From Bog-473 sp963807675 (GTDB taxonomy: Bacteria > Actinomycetota > Acidimicrobiia > Acidimicrobiales > RAAP-2), in contig CAWECP010000001.1 of the NCBI GenBank assembly GCA_963807675.1, positions 62,001 to 126,000 of the forward strand: 64,000 bases of DNA. The letters run 5' to 3'. Every line of letters begins with the position of its first letter. Position 1 is the first letter of the stretch. Positions 8,348 through 17,177 of the stretch are shown here, in pieces. The position numbers and the translations under genes were made by a program. A model generated the notes under the pieces. That model was not told the origin of the DNA and searched no databases. It saw only the letters and a list, made by a program, of their open reading frames with translations.

Positions 8348-10042
8348 CTGAACGGCACCGGCGCCTCCGCCGGGGCGCGCGCCGCGGCGAGCATCACCTT
8401 CGTCATCAACGGCGCGGAGGTGGCCGTCGCCGACGGCATCTCGCTGCTCGATGCGCTGCGCGAGGAGCTCGGCTGCCGATCGGTGAAGGACGGCTGCAGC
8501 CCGCAGGGCCAGTGTGGGTGCTGCACGGTCTGGGTCGACGGCGCACCGCGCGTCGCCTGTGTCACCCCGGTCCGCAGGATCTCCGGGCGCCACGTGACGA
8601 CGCTCGAGGGCGTGTCCGGCGAGGTACGGCGGCGTTGGGCCGACGCGTTCGTCACCCGCGGCGCCAGCCAGTGCGGCTTCTGCACGCCGGGCATCGTCAT
8701 GCGTCTGGCCGCGCTCGACGCCGGGCCGGGCGGTCGCACTCCGTCGCGGCGCGACATCGAGGCCGGGTTGCGCGCCCACCTGTGCCGCTGCACCGGGTGG
8801 CAGTCGATCATCGAGGCCGCCGAGGACGCGCTCGGACTCGAGGGAGAGTCAGCGCCCGCCGCGCCCCGCGATCCCGTCTTGGCGGCCTGGCGAGCCCAGA
8901 TCGAGGGTCCCTACGTCCAGGTTTCGGGCCCCGCAGTGGTCCTCGGCGGCGGCGGCTTCGCCGACGACACCTCCCCCCCAGACGCCCTGGTCCAGCTGGG
9001 AGCCGACGCGCCTCTGGCCGCCGGGCTGCGTGCCGCCCGGGCCGCGGCCGGGCGCGTGCAGGGCCGCAACAGCACGGTGCCCATGTCGCACCCGGTCGGG
9101 CCGCCCGAGGGCGACTGGGCCCTCACGCTGCAGACCACCTGGGTCGAGCCGGCCTACGTCGAGCCGGACGCCAGCTGGAGCCGACCCGGAGCGACGCCCG
9201 CCTCGCCCTTGGCCAACGGCGGCGCCTTCGGCGGGAAGCGCCACAGCCCGGTGCCCGCCCGTGCCGCCGCGTTGGCCGGCGAGACCGGCCAGGCCGTGCG
9301 TGTGCTGTGGCGGCGTGAAGACGTGGTCCGTCTCGGCCCCAAGCGGCCGCCGCTCGCGGTCGCGCTGCGGCCGGACGGCACGGGCGTCCTGCGCGTCGGG
9401 CGCACGCCCGGCTCGGCCGAGCTCGGGCCTCTGGTGGCGCGGGTGCGGGGGTTGTGCCCGGGCGTGCAGGTCGAGGAGGTGGCCATCGCCGGGCCGCCGG
9501 TGGCGCCCGAGCTGCGCGGCGCCGGCTGGGCCGAGCTCCTCGCCGCCATCCACGCGGCGGGTGCGCCCCCGGCCCCGCCGGGGACGGGGGACGCCCACGT
9601 GCTCCTCCCCGGCGCCGGCAGGGCCCGGGTCGGCGTGCGGTTGGGCGAGGGCGAGCGGGGACGGGTCGACGTGGAGGTGTGGGCGGGCGAGGTCCTCGAC
9701 ACGGTGACCCTGCGCTCGTACGCGCTCGGCGCCGTGCACCAGGCCCTCGGGATGGTCTGGAGCGAGGGCATCGCCGTGGACGACGGCGGCGCGCCGGTCG
9801 ACCTGACCATCCGCTCCTTCGGGATCCTTGCCGCCCGCGACATGCCCGAGGTCACCGTCGCCCTCCACCAGGAGCGCACCTGGCCGGTCAACGGGTCCGA
9901 CGCTGTCTTCGTGGCCACGCTGGCCGCGGCCTGGCTGGCCGAGGGCCTGCCGCAGGCCTGGCCGACCCGCCGGGGCGCCGTGCGAGCCCCGTTCCGCGAC
10001 GTGCCAGCATCGGGGCGTCGAGACGAAGAGGAGCAGCCATGA
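8348..10042 (+). CDS. Fused [2Fe-2S] protein with shortened molybdo-hydroxylase-like domain
   Basis: The N-terminal about 165 residues are a complete CoxS/XdhC-type iron-sulfur subunit: a plant-type cluster site (DGCSPQGQCGCCTVWVD...C) and the four-helix-bundle site (CGFCTPG...HLCRCTGW). These are fused to about 380 residues resembling scraps of the molybdopterin subunit of xanthine dehydrogenase, notably GGAFGGKRHSPVPARAAALA and VLWRREDVV. The normal subunit is about 750 residues. No FAD subunit or full-length Mo subunit is nearby. The start is unclear: GTG 8420 would delete the first ferredoxin strand (ITFVINGAEV), so CTG 8348 is used provisionally. The stop overlaps ridA by ATGA. Confidence 0.7.
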   Translation: MNGTGASAGARAAASITFVINGAEVAVADGISLLDALREELGCRSVKDGCSPQGQCGCCTVWVDGAPRVACVTPVRRISGRHVTTLEGVSGEVRRRWADAFVTRGASQCGFCTPGIVMRLAALDAGPGGRTPSRRDIEAGLRAHLCRCTGWQSIIEAAEDALGLEGESAPAAPRDPVLAAWRAQIEGPYVQVSGPAVVLGGGGFADDTSPPDALVQLGADAPLAAGLRAARAAAGRVQGRNSTVPMSHPVGPPEGDWALTLQTTWVEPAYVEPDASWSRPGATPASPLANGGAFGGKRHSPVPARAAALAGETGQAVRVLWRREDVVRLGPKRPPLAVALRPDGTGVLRVGRTPGSAELGPLVARVRGLCPGVQVEEVAIAGPPVAPELRGAGWAELLAAIHAAGAPPAPPGTGDAHVLLPGAGRARVGVRLGEGERGRVDVEVWAGEVLDTVTLRSYALGAVHQALGMVWSEGIAVDDGGAPVDLTIRSFGILAARDMPEVTVALHQERTWPVNGSDAVFVATLAAAWLAEGLPQAWPTRRGAVRAPFRDVPASGRRDEEEQP

Positions 10043-10407
10043 GCCCAGCCGTCGGTCCGTATTCCCCCGTCCGCCGGGTCGGCGACTGGGTCATCACGTC
10101 GGGCCAGGTCGGCGTGGCGACCGACGGCAGCGGCGCGCCCGCGCTGGTGCCCGGCGGCACGCTGGCGGAGCTGCGCCAGGCGCTGCAGAACGTGGCCGAG
10201 GTGCTGGCCGTCGAGGGCGCCGCGCTGGGCGACGTGGTGAAGACGACGCTCTACCTGGTCGACATGGGCGAGTTCGCCGCCGTCAACGAGGTCTGGGTGG
10301 AGTACTTCACCGACGACCGCCCCACGCGCTCGGCCGTGGCCGTGGTGGCGCTCCCCGTCGGGGCACGCGTCGAAGTCGAGGCCTGGGCCTACGCGCCGGT
10401 GGCCTGA
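10039..10407 (+). CDS. RidA/YjgF-family protein
   Basis: 122 residues of the Rid superfamily. VGPYSPVRRVGDWVITSGQ at the N-terminus, the oligomer-forming NVAEVLAVEGAALGDVVKTT stretch and a C-terminal VGARVEVEAWAYA are typical. RidA deaminates reactive enamine/imine intermediates; some subfamilies lack the catalytic Arg. Here the Arg in DRPTRSAVAVVALP is in about the right place. ATG 10039 overlaps the preceding stop by 4 bp, with GAAGAGGAG upstream. The 3' end overlaps the convergent GlnR-like gene by 19 bp. Confidence 0.9.
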   Translation: MSPAVGPYSPVRRVGDWVITSGQVGVATDGSGAPALVPGGTLAELRQALQNVAEVLAVEGAALGDVVKTTLYLVDMGEFAAVNEVWVEYFTDDRPTRSAVAVVALPVGARVEVEAWAYAPVA

Positions 10408-11156
10408 GGCGCCGGCGCGCCGGTGGGCGCAGCGGCCGGCGCGCCGGCGGCCCCGTTGCGCTGGGTCACGCCGGGGTGCCAGGCCACCTGGCCGAAGCGG
10501 TAGCCGACCGAGCGCACCGTCTGGATCAGGTGGGCGTGCTCCTCGCCGAGCTTGGCCCGCAGGCGCCGGATGTGGACGTCCACGGTGCGGGCGCCGCCGT
10601 AGTACTCGTAGCCCCAGACCCGGCTGAGCAACGTCTCGCGGGTGAAGACCTTGGCCGGGTGCCCGGCCAGGAAGCGCAGCAGCTCGTACTCCATGTAGGT
10701 CAGGTCGAGCACCCGGCCCGCAACCGCCGCCTGGTACGTCTCGAGGTTCAGCATGAGCGGCCCGTACTCAATGATGTCGGGCCGCATGCTCTGCCCGGTG
10801 CGCCAGAACAGGTGCTGCAGGCGCGCCACGAGCTCCTCGGGCCGCGCCGGCAATACGCAGAAGTCGTCGTAGAGGTCGTCGCGCAGCAAGAGCTCACTCA
10901 CCTGGTCGGAGGCGATGGCGAGCAGCAAGGGCGTCATGGGCACCTCGCGCATGCGCAGGTGCCGGCAGAAGGCCACCGCGGCCGTCATGTCGTGCCCCGC
11001 CACCACGAGGGCACCCGAGTAGCCCCCGGCGCGCCCGTCCGGCCCGGGTGCGATCTCGTCGGACCCCGACACGCCGTGGTGGCTGAGCCCTGCGCTCTGG
11101 AGCGCGAGGGTCACCTCGGCAGGCAAGTCGGCAGGGAAGCAGAGCAGGGGGTCCAT
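10389..11156 (-). CDS. OmpR-type regulator, GlnR-like
   Basis: 255 residues: a degenerate receiver domain (about 1-120) and an OmpR/PhoB winged helix (about 135-225) with YMEYELLRFLAGHPAKVFTR, GYEYYGGARTVDVHIRRLRAK and SVGYRF. The canonical Asp pocket is not evident; ALVVAGHD stands where a phospho-site would be. That is a property of the actinobacterial nitrogen regulator GlnR, an orphan lacking normal phosphorylation. The tail is Ala/Pro-rich. It starts 10 bp after the glutamine synthetase gene on the same strand, so both are probably one transcript. Naming it GlnR is an inference from architecture plus neighbour. Confidence 0.75.
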   Translation of the reverse strand: MDPLLCFPADLPAEVTLALQSAGLSHHGVSGSDEIAPGPDGRAGGYSGALVVAGHDMTAAVAFCRHLRMREVPMTPLLLAIASDQVSELLLRDDLYDDFCVLPARPEELVARLQHLFWRTGQSMRPDIIEYGPLMLNLETYQAAVAGRVLDLTYMEYELLRFLAGHPAKVFTRETLLSRVWGYEYYGGARTVDVHIRRLRAKLGEEHAHLIQTVRSVGYRFGQVAWHPGVTQRNGAAGAPAAAPTGAPAPQATGA

Positions 11157-11166
11157 CGGCGCGTGG

Positions 11167-12501
11167 TCAGAGCCGGGGCAGGTAGCGATCCAGCTCGAAC
11201 TGGGTGACCTCGACCTGGTAGGCGTCCCACTCCTCGCGCTTGTTGCGGATGAACCACTCGAAGACGTGATCGCCCAGGGTGTCGGCCAGCAACTCGGAGC
11301 GCTCCATTTCGTTGACGGCGTCGTGCAGGCTCGAGGGCAGCGGCTGAATCCCCTTCTTGGCCAGCTCCTTGGGGCTCAGCGTGAACAGGTTGTCGTCGGC
11401 CTCGGGCGGCAGCGGGTAGTCCTCGGAGAGGCCGCGCAGACCGGCGGCCAGAATCACCGCGAAGGCCAGGTACGGGTTGCAGGCGCTGTCGGGCGCCCGG
11501 TACTCGAGCCGGGTCGACTCGATCTTGCCCATTTTGACCACGGGCACCCGCACCAGCGCCGAGCGGTTGTTGCGGGCCCAGCTGACGTGAACCGGCGCCT
11601 CGTAGCCGCCGATGAGGCGCTTGTAGGAATTGACCCACTGGTTGGTCACGGCGGTGATCTCGTGGGCATGGTGCAGCAGGCCGGCGATGAAGCGGCGCGC
11701 CACCTCCGAGAGCCCGTAGCTGTCGCTCTCGTCCACGAACGCGTTGCGCTCGCCCTCCCACAGCGAGATGTGCGTGTGCATGCCCGAGCCCTGCACACCC
11801 GACACCGGCTTGGGCATGAAGGAGGCGAAGACGCCTTCCTGGCGCGCCATCTCCTTGATCACCATGCGGGTGGTCATGACGGTGTCGGCCATGGTCAGCG
11901 CGTCGGTGTACCGCAGATCGATTTCGTGCTGGCTGGGCGCGTCCTCGTGTTGGGTGTGCTCGACCGGGATACCCATCTCCTCGAGGACGAGCACCGAGCG
12001 GCGCCGCAGGTCGCTCGTCAGGTCGGCCACGGTCAGGTCGAAGTACGAGCCCGAGTCGAGGAGCACCGGCCCGCGCTCGGGGTCGGCGTCGGCGAAGTAG
12101 AAGTACTCGACCTCGGGAGAGGCGAAGAAGTTGTAACCGGCGGCGCGGGCGCGCTCGAGCGTGCGGCGCAGCGCGTGCCGGGGGTCGCCTTCGAACGGCG
12201 TGCCATCCAGGTTGGCGATGTCGCAGAAGACACGGGCCACCTGCGCGTCGTCGTGGTGCCACGGCAGCAGCTGGAAGGTCTTGGGGTCGGGGCGGGCCAG
12301 CACGTCGGCCTCCTGCACCCGGCTGAACCCGTCGATGGCCGAGCCGTCGAACGTCATGCCCTCGTCGAGCGCGTTCTCGAGCTCGGCGGAGGTGATGTTG
12401 AAGCCCTTGGGGGTTCCCAACACGTCGGTGAACCACAGCTGGACGAAGCGGATGCCCCGCTCCTCCACGGTCCGCAGCACGTAGTCACGCTGGCTCTGCA
12501 C
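11167..12501 (-). CDS. glnA: Glutamine synthetase, type I
   Basis: 444 residues, GTG start at 12501. It makes glutamine from glutamate, ammonia and ATP. Recognisable elements are FTDVLGTPKGFNI, MTFDGSAIDGFSRV, SPEVEYFYF, the SGVQGSGMHTHISLW metal/ATP region, NSYKRLIGGYEAP and IESTRLEYRAPDSACNPYLA. The length and lack of the 25-residue insertion fit the GSI-alpha type. The region that holds the adenylylated Tyr in GSI-beta (NLYDLP) reads DNLFTLSPKELAK, with no Tyr, so GlnE-type control is unlikely. Regulation by the adjacent GlnR-like protein is plausible. Confidence 0.93.
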   Translation of the reverse strand: MQSQRDYVLRTVEERGIRFVQLWFTDVLGTPKGFNITSAELENALDEGMTFDGSAIDGFSRVQEADVLARPDPKTFQLLPWHHDDAQVARVFCDIANLDGTPFEGDPRHALRRTLERARAAGYNFFASPEVEYFYFADADPERGPVLLDSGSYFDLTVADLTSDLRRRSVLVLEEMGIPVEHTQHEDAPSQHEIDLRYTDALTMADTVMTTRMVIKEMARQEGVFASFMPKPVSGVQGSGMHTHISLWEGERNAFVDESDSYGLSEVARRFIAGLLHHAHEITAVTNQWVNSYKRLIGGYEAPVHVSWARNNRSALVRVPVVKMGKIESTRLEYRAPDSACNPYLAFAVILAAGLRGLSEDYPLPPEADDNLFTLSPKELAKKGIQPLPSSLHDAVNEMERSELLADTLGDHVFEWFIRNKREEWDAYQVEVTQFELDRYLPRL

Positions 12502-12563
12502 CGCCCAAGCTTCGCAGCTCCGGGGCGGTCTCTCGAAATCCGGCCGTCGCTACCCTGGTCGCC

Positions 12564-13415
12564 GTGCCTGCCGCTTCCGCGTCCTCCGCCGAGGCCGGGT
12601 CGTTGGCCGTGACGGTCGGACGGGCCAGGCTGAGCGGCGTCCGCCTCGGGAAGGGGGGCGGTCCGCAGGTCGCCTTCCTCCACGCGGCGATCGCCGACCA
12701 CCGCAGCTGGTCGCGTCTGCTGGGTCTCCTCGCACCCGACATGGACGTGGTGGCGTACGACCAGCGCGGCTTCGGGGCCACCACCTACGAGGCGGAGGGC
12801 CACGACCAGGTGGTCGATCTGTCGGCTGTGCTGGACGCGTGTGGCTACGCGCGGCCTGTGCTCCTCGGCAACTCACGCGGCGGGCAGATCGCGTTGGACT
12901 TCGCCCTCACCCAGCCCGAGCGGGTGGCCGCGCTGGTGCTGCTGGCACCGGCCGTCTCGGGGGCACCGGTCGTGGCCGAGTCAGACCTGCGACCCGAGGA
13001 GGCAGCCTTCTGGCGGGAACTGGAGGCGGCCGAGGCGGCCGGGGACCTCGACGCGCTCAACCGGGGAGAGATCAGGTTGTGGCTCGACGGGCTCGACGCG
13101 CCCGAGGGACGCGTCACCGGTGCGGCGCGCCAACTCGCCCTCGACATGAATGCGATTGCGCTGTCGGCCGCCAGCCCGGGTCACGAACCGCGCGTCGTCG
13201 ACGCCTGGGAGCGGCTGGGCGAGATCGCCTGCCCCGTCCTCGTCCTCGTCGGCGACCTCGACATGAGCCACCTCCGAGCCCGCTGTCACGACCTGGCCGC
13301 ACGGATCCCCGGCGCACAGCTGCGCGTGCTGCGCGAGGCGGCGCACCTGCCCGCGCTGGAACAGCCGGACACGGTGGCGGGCCTGGTGCGCGCCTTCCTC
13401 GGCCGCCCGGCCTGA
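12564..13415 (+). CDS. Alpha/beta-fold hydrolase
   Basis: 283 residues. The oxyanion region is FLHAAIADHRSW, the nucleophile elbow GNSRGGQ carries the Ser, an acid follows in VLVGDLDMSHL and the His in REAAHLPALEQP, so the triad looks complete. YDQRGFGATTY fits the esterase/haloperoxidase-like group (BioH/PcaD-like). The substrate cannot be told from sequence. Start GTG 12564 lies 62 bp from the divergent glnA start; an upstream ribosome site is not obvious. Confidence 0.88.
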   Translation: MPAASASSAEAGSLAVTVGRARLSGVRLGKGGGPQVAFLHAAIADHRSWSRLLGLLAPDMDVVAYDQRGFGATTYEAEGHDQVVDLSAVLDACGYARPVLLGNSRGGQIALDFALTQPERVAALVLLAPAVSGAPVVAESDLRPEEAAFWRELEAAEAAGDLDALNRGEIRLWLDGLDAPEGRVTGAARQLALDMNAIALSAASPGHEPRVVDAWERLGEIACPVLVLVGDLDMSHLRARCHDLAARIPGAQLRVLREAAHLPALEQPDTVAGLVRAFLGRPA

Positions 13416-13457
13416 GCGCCTTCCTGGAGCGGCGGTACCCGCCGGTAGGCTGCACGT

Positions 13458-15197
13458 ATGCGCTCTCTGCGCCTGGCCGCCGCGCAGCTCAACACCGTCG
13501 TGGGTGATTTGGCGGGCAACGTGGAGCGCATCCTGGGCGCGCTGGTCGCGGCCGAGGCGGCCGGGGCCGACCTCTGCATCGTGCCCGAGCTGGCCATCCC
13601 CGGGTACCCGCCCGAGGACCTCCTCCTGAAGCCCGGGTTCGTGGCCGACAACGTGGCCGCCCTGGAGAAGGTGGCGGCCGCCACCGGGCAGTGCGCCGTC
13701 GTGGTGGGTTTCGTCGGCGCAGCCGACGGCGGGGTCGGGTTGGCCAACGCGGCGGCGGTCTGCGCCGGCGGCCGCGTCGTGGGTGTCTACCGCAAGCGGC
13801 TCTTGCCCAACTACGGCGTGTTCGACGAGCAGCGCTGGTTCATCCCAAGTCAGGAGCCGCCGACGCTGTTCGGCATCGCCGGGGCCTGGGTCGGCGTGTC
13901 CATCTGCGAGGACGTGTGGTTCGGGGACGGCCCGGTGGCCCAGGAAGGCCGGGGGGGCGCCGACGTCGTGGTGAACCTCAACGCTTCCCCCTACAACCGG
14001 GGCCGCCATGACGAGCGCCTGTCGATGCTGCGCGGCCGGGTGGACGAGGCCGGCTGCGCCATCGCCTACGTCAACCAGGTGGGGGGTCAGGACGAGCTCG
14101 TGTTCGACGGCGACTCACTCGTCGTGGCGGCCGACGGGACGCTGGTGGCGTCGGGCGCGCAATTCGACACCGACCTGATTGTGGTCGACCTTCCCCTCGG
14201 GCCCCACCGCCCGCGCGGCATACGTGAGCTCTTGCCACGCGTCCTGGTGACCGAGCCGCGCCCGGGCGAGCGGCCCGCGCTGGCGCCCTCGCCGTCGCGG
14301 CCGCCGCTGGGCGACCACGCCGAGGTCTATGCCGCGCTGGTGCTCGGCACGCGCGACTACCTGTCCAAGAACGGGTTTTCCGAGGCGGTGATCGGCCTGT
14401 CCGGGGGCATCGACTCGTCGCTGGTGGCCACCGTCGCCGTGGACGCGCTGGGTCCGGCGCGCGTGCACGGGTTGTCGATGCCCTCGCGCTACTCGAGCGA
14501 CGGGTCGCGCCAGGACGCCGAGGTCCTGGCCGAGCGCCTCGGCATCGACCTCAAGGTGGTGCCGATCGAAGAGGCCCACGTGGCCTTCGCCTCCATGCTC
14601 GCCCCGGTGCTCGGGCGCGAGCCGTTCGGCCTGACCGACGAGAACCTGCAGTCGCGCCTGCGCGGGGTCCTGCTGATGGCGGTCTCCAACGCCAACGGGT
14701 GGATCGTGCTGACCACGGGCAACAAGAGCGAGATGGCGACGGGGTACTCCACGCTCTACGGGGACTCCGCCGGCGGCTTCGCGGTGATCAAGGACGTGCC
14801 CAAGACCTTGGTGTACGAGCTGTGCCGTTACCGCAACACGCAAGCCGTCCTCGAGGGCCTCCCCGGACCCATTCCCGACAGCGTGCTCGACAAGCCGCCC
14901 TCGGCCGAACTCCGGCCGGACCAACGCGACGACGAGTCGCTGCCGCCTTACGAGGAGCTCGACCCCGTGCTGCAGGGCTACGTCGAGCGCGACCGCACGG
15001 CGGCCGAACTGGTGACCGAAGGCTTCGACCCGGCGGTGGTGGACCAGGTGGTACGCCTGGTCGACGGGGCCGAGTACAAGCGGCGCCAGAACCCGCCCGG
15101 CGTGCGCATCACGACCAAGGCCTTCGGCAAGGACCGCCGCATGCCCATCACCAACCGCTACCGCTCCTCGGCCCTCGAGGAGTCGGGAGGTGGGTGA
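13458..15197 (+). CDS. nadE: Glutamine-dependent NAD+ synthetase
   Basis: 579 residues combining a nitrilase-type glutaminase domain (1-260) with the triad E44, K113 and C150 (SICEDVWF), and an NAD synthetase domain with the PP-loop SGGIDSS at about 315-321 followed by TGNKSEMATGYSTLYGD. It converts deamido-NAD to NAD using glutamine-derived ammonia and ATP. The length agrees with the bacterial two-domain form. ATG 13458 places the first beta strand correctly. The 3' end overlaps the next ORF by 8 bp. Confidence 0.96.
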   Translation: MRSLRLAAAQLNTVVGDLAGNVERILGALVAAEAAGADLCIVPELAIPGYPPEDLLLKPGFVADNVAALEKVAAATGQCAVVVGFVGAADGGVGLANAAAVCAGGRVVGVYRKRLLPNYGVFDEQRWFIPSQEPPTLFGIAGAWVGVSICEDVWFGDGPVAQEGRGGADVVVNLNASPYNRGRHDERLSMLRGRVDEAGCAIAYVNQVGGQDELVFDGDSLVVAADGTLVASGAQFDTDLIVVDLPLGPHRPRGIRELLPRVLVTEPRPGERPALAPSPSRPPLGDHAEVYAALVLGTRDYLSKNGFSEAVIGLSGGIDSSLVATVAVDALGPARVHGLSMPSRYSSDGSRQDAEVLAERLGIDLKVVPIEEAHVAFASMLAPVLGREPFGLTDENLQSRLRGVLLMAVSNANGWIVLTTGNKSEMATGYSTLYGDSAGGFAVIKDVPKTLVYELCRYRNTQAVLEGLPGPIPDSVLDKPPSAELRPDQRDDESLPPYEELDPVLQGYVERDRTAAELVTEGFDPAVVDQVVRLVDGAEYKRRQNPPGVRITTKAFGKDRRMPITNRYRSSALEESGGG

Positions 15198-15780
15198 GCC
15201 GGCTGGCTGGCGCGGCATCGACGACCTGGCGGCGCTGGTCGGGCACTACGGCTGGCTCGAGGGGCGGCTCTTCGAGTTGACCGGACGGTGGGCCACCGCC
15301 CCGGCGAGGGACGGGGCGGCACCGGACGCGCTGGCCGACGAGCTGCGGGTCTGGTGCGCCGCGGCGTCGAGGCGCCACGGCGAGCTGGCCGCCCACTGGG
15401 CCCAGCGCCTGCCCATGCGGGCCGGGGTGGACGCCGGGGCGCTGGTCGTGGCGCCAGAGGGACCGTTGGGCGAGGCGATGGACGGCCTGGAGGCCGAGGC
15501 GGAGCTGGGGGACGGGGTGGCCGTGCTAGTCGGGACGGTCCTGCCCTGGGTGGGTGAGACCTACGCGCGGCACGCCGCAGCGGCCTCCCCGGTCAGCGAG
15601 GCGCCGGTCCTCGAGGTCCTGATGGAGGCCCGCCGGGCGGTCGAGGGGGAGATCCGAGGCGGCCGCTCCCTCCTGGAGAGGGGCGGAACAGGCCCGCTCG
15701 TGACCGCGCGCACGAATGTGACGATTTTGAGTCAGCCGTTTGAAGAAATCAGCGTTTTACCTGCTGTACACCCATCTTGA
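15190..15780 (+). CDS. Uncharacterised helical protein after nadE
   Basis: 196 residues, not recognised. The sequence is Ala/Glu/Leu-rich and looks mostly helical, with repeated Trp/His-containing segments (HYGWLEGRLFELTGRW, HGELAAHWAQRLP, LPWVGETYARHAAA) reminiscent of a four-helix bundle. No signal peptide or membrane segment is visible. The GTG start at 15190 overlaps the nadE stop by 8 bp, and codon use matches the neighbours, so it is likely real and co-translated. The last roughly 25 codons (after LVTARTNVT) differ in composition. No function is proposed. Confidence 0.65.
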   Translation: MGEPAGWRGIDDLAALVGHYGWLEGRLFELTGRWATAPARDGAAPDALADELRVWCAAASRRHGELAAHWAQRLPMRAGVDAGALVVAPEGPLGEAMDGLEAEAELGDGVAVLVGTVLPWVGETYARHAAAASPVSEAPVLEVLMEARRAVEGEIRGGRSLLERGGTGPLVTARTNVTILSQPFEEISVLPAVHPS

Positions 15781-15897
15781 CATGACCACTACACTGTCAG
15801 GGCAGCCGACCGCGCGCCAGGAACGGGCGTCCGCTGCGTTTTACACACGCCCGGCGTCTCCCCGCCGTGGCCCGGGACGAAATGTTGAGGCGACATC

Positions 15898-16836
15898 TTG
15901 GCGAAGGAACGAATTGAGCGCGACGACGAGGACCTCGTCCGGCTCTACCTGACGGATATCGGTCAGTACCCACTGCTGACCAAGGACGACGAGGTTCGCC
16001 TGGCTCAGGCCATTGAGGCCGGCCGCGCCGCCGAGGCAGATGTGGCCAAGGCGCCCAAGGGCCTGACCACGGCCAAGAAGCGTGAACTGCGCCGGGCCGT
16101 CATGGAAGGTGAGCAGGCCCAGCAGACGTTCGTGCAGTCCAACCTTCGCCTCGTCGTCTCGATCGCCAAGAAGTACCAGGCCTCGGGCCTGCCGCTGCTG
16201 GACCTGATCCAGGAGGGGAACCTCGGCCTCATGCACGCCGTCGAGAAGTTCGACTGGCGCAAGGGCTTCAAGTTCTCCACGTATGCCACCTGGTGGATCC
16301 GCCAGGCCATCACCCGGGGCATTGCGAACACCGGACGCACCATTCGTCTCCCCGTCCACGCCGGCGACACCCTGGCCCGGGTGCAGAAGGCCCAGGCCCG
16401 CCTGGAGCTCAAGCTGGGCCGCCCGGCCACGCTGGCCGAGCTGGGCATCGAGGTCGAGATGCCCGAGGACAAGCTGGTCGAGGCGCTGCGCTTCCGGGCC
16501 GAGCCGCTGTCGCTGTCGGAGCCGCTGCGCGAGGACGGGGATGCCGAGCTGGGCGACGTCGTCGAGGACCGTTCGGCCGAGTCGCCCTTCGAGGTGGCGG
16601 CCGTCTCCCTGCTGCCCGACGAGATCGGCCGGTTACTCTCGCCGCTCGACGAGCGCGAGCGTGAGATCTTGCGCCTGCGGTTCGGGCTGGATCGGGGCGA
16701 GCCCCGGACGCTCGAGGAAGTCGGCGAGCACTTCAACCTGACCCGTGAGCGGATCCGCCAGATCGAGGCGCGGGCCATGTCCAAGCTGCGCCACCCGTCG
16801 TCGGACACCGGCGCCCGGGATCTGCTGACCGTCTGA
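15898..16836 (+). CDS. Sigma-70 family RNA polymerase sigma factor (primary-like, group 1/2)
   Basis: 312 residues: region 1.2 (DLVRLYLTDIGQYPLLT), region 2 with FVQSNLRLVVSIAKKYQ, LDLIQEGNLGLMHAVEKFD and FSTYATWWIRQAI, region 3, and region 4 ending in LTRERIRQIEARAMSKLRHP. Lacking the long acidic N-terminus of RpoD/HrdB, it resembles group 2 factors such as actinobacterial SigB or HrdA/D. The TTG start at 15898 follows GAGGCGA; the protein reads LAKERIERDDEDL. It is probably monocistronic; about 115 bp separate it from the previous gene. Confidence 0.92.
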   Translation: MAKERIERDDEDLVRLYLTDIGQYPLLTKDDEVRLAQAIEAGRAAEADVAKAPKGLTTAKKRELRRAVMEGEQAQQTFVQSNLRLVVSIAKKYQASGLPLLDLIQEGNLGLMHAVEKFDWRKGFKFSTYATWWIRQAITRGIANTGRTIRLPVHAGDTLARVQKAQARLELKLGRPATLAELGIEVEMPEDKLVEALRFRAEPLSLSEPLREDGDAELGDVVEDRSAESPFEVAAVSLLPDEIGRLLSPLDEREREILRLRFGLDRGEPRTLEEVGEHFNLTRERIRQIEARAMSKLRHPSSDTGARDLLTV

Positions 16837-17046
16837 TTCGAGGGAGCGGGACGCCGGCGCCCGCCGCTCGGGGCGTGTGGGCGGGCCGGCAGGTCTTCGC
16901 CGCTGAAGCGCACCGGCCCCGTCACGGGGGTGTAGGCGGCCTCGTCGGCGAACCCGGACGGGCGCACGAACTTGGAGCCGGGTGGCGCGCCGTCGCCGCG
17001 CGATTGGTTGCGCTCGCCGGCTCGGCGCCCGCCTAGGATCGCCGCC

Positions 17047-17121
17047 ATGAAGAAGCTCTTGATCCTTGCCCTGATCGTGGCCCTCGGCGTCGTCGCTGCT
17101 CGTCGCCTGCGCGAGGCCTAG
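17047..17121 (+). CDS. 24-residue hydrophobic mini-protein
   Basis: An ATG opens MKKLLILALIVALGVVAARR and ends with LREA and TAG. Two Lys, a 16-residue hydrophobic helix and a basic tail make it a plausible single-pass membrane peptide or a very short relative of the DLW-39 small actinobacterial proteins, which begin with a similar MKKLL. No strong ribosome site is seen upstream. It sits between the sigma-factor gene and the convergent HAD gene. Chance is possible at this length. Confidence 0.4.
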   Translation: MKKLLILALIVALGVVAARRLREA

Positions 17122-17177
17122 ACAAACGGCGCGGCGCGGTCGGCGCGCCGGGCCGGAGTGAACGAACCCGGTGCCGC

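Noticed and set aside
15777..15805. Perfect TTGACA upstream of the sigma-factor gene
   Set aside because: No TANNNT hexamer lies 16-19 bp downstream; the nearest (TACACT) is only 7 bp away, so it is not called a promoter.
16850..17048. Minus-strand start MAAILGGRRAGERNQ running toward the sigma factor
   Set aside because: The frame continues antisense through the whole sigma gene and has no recognisable domain.
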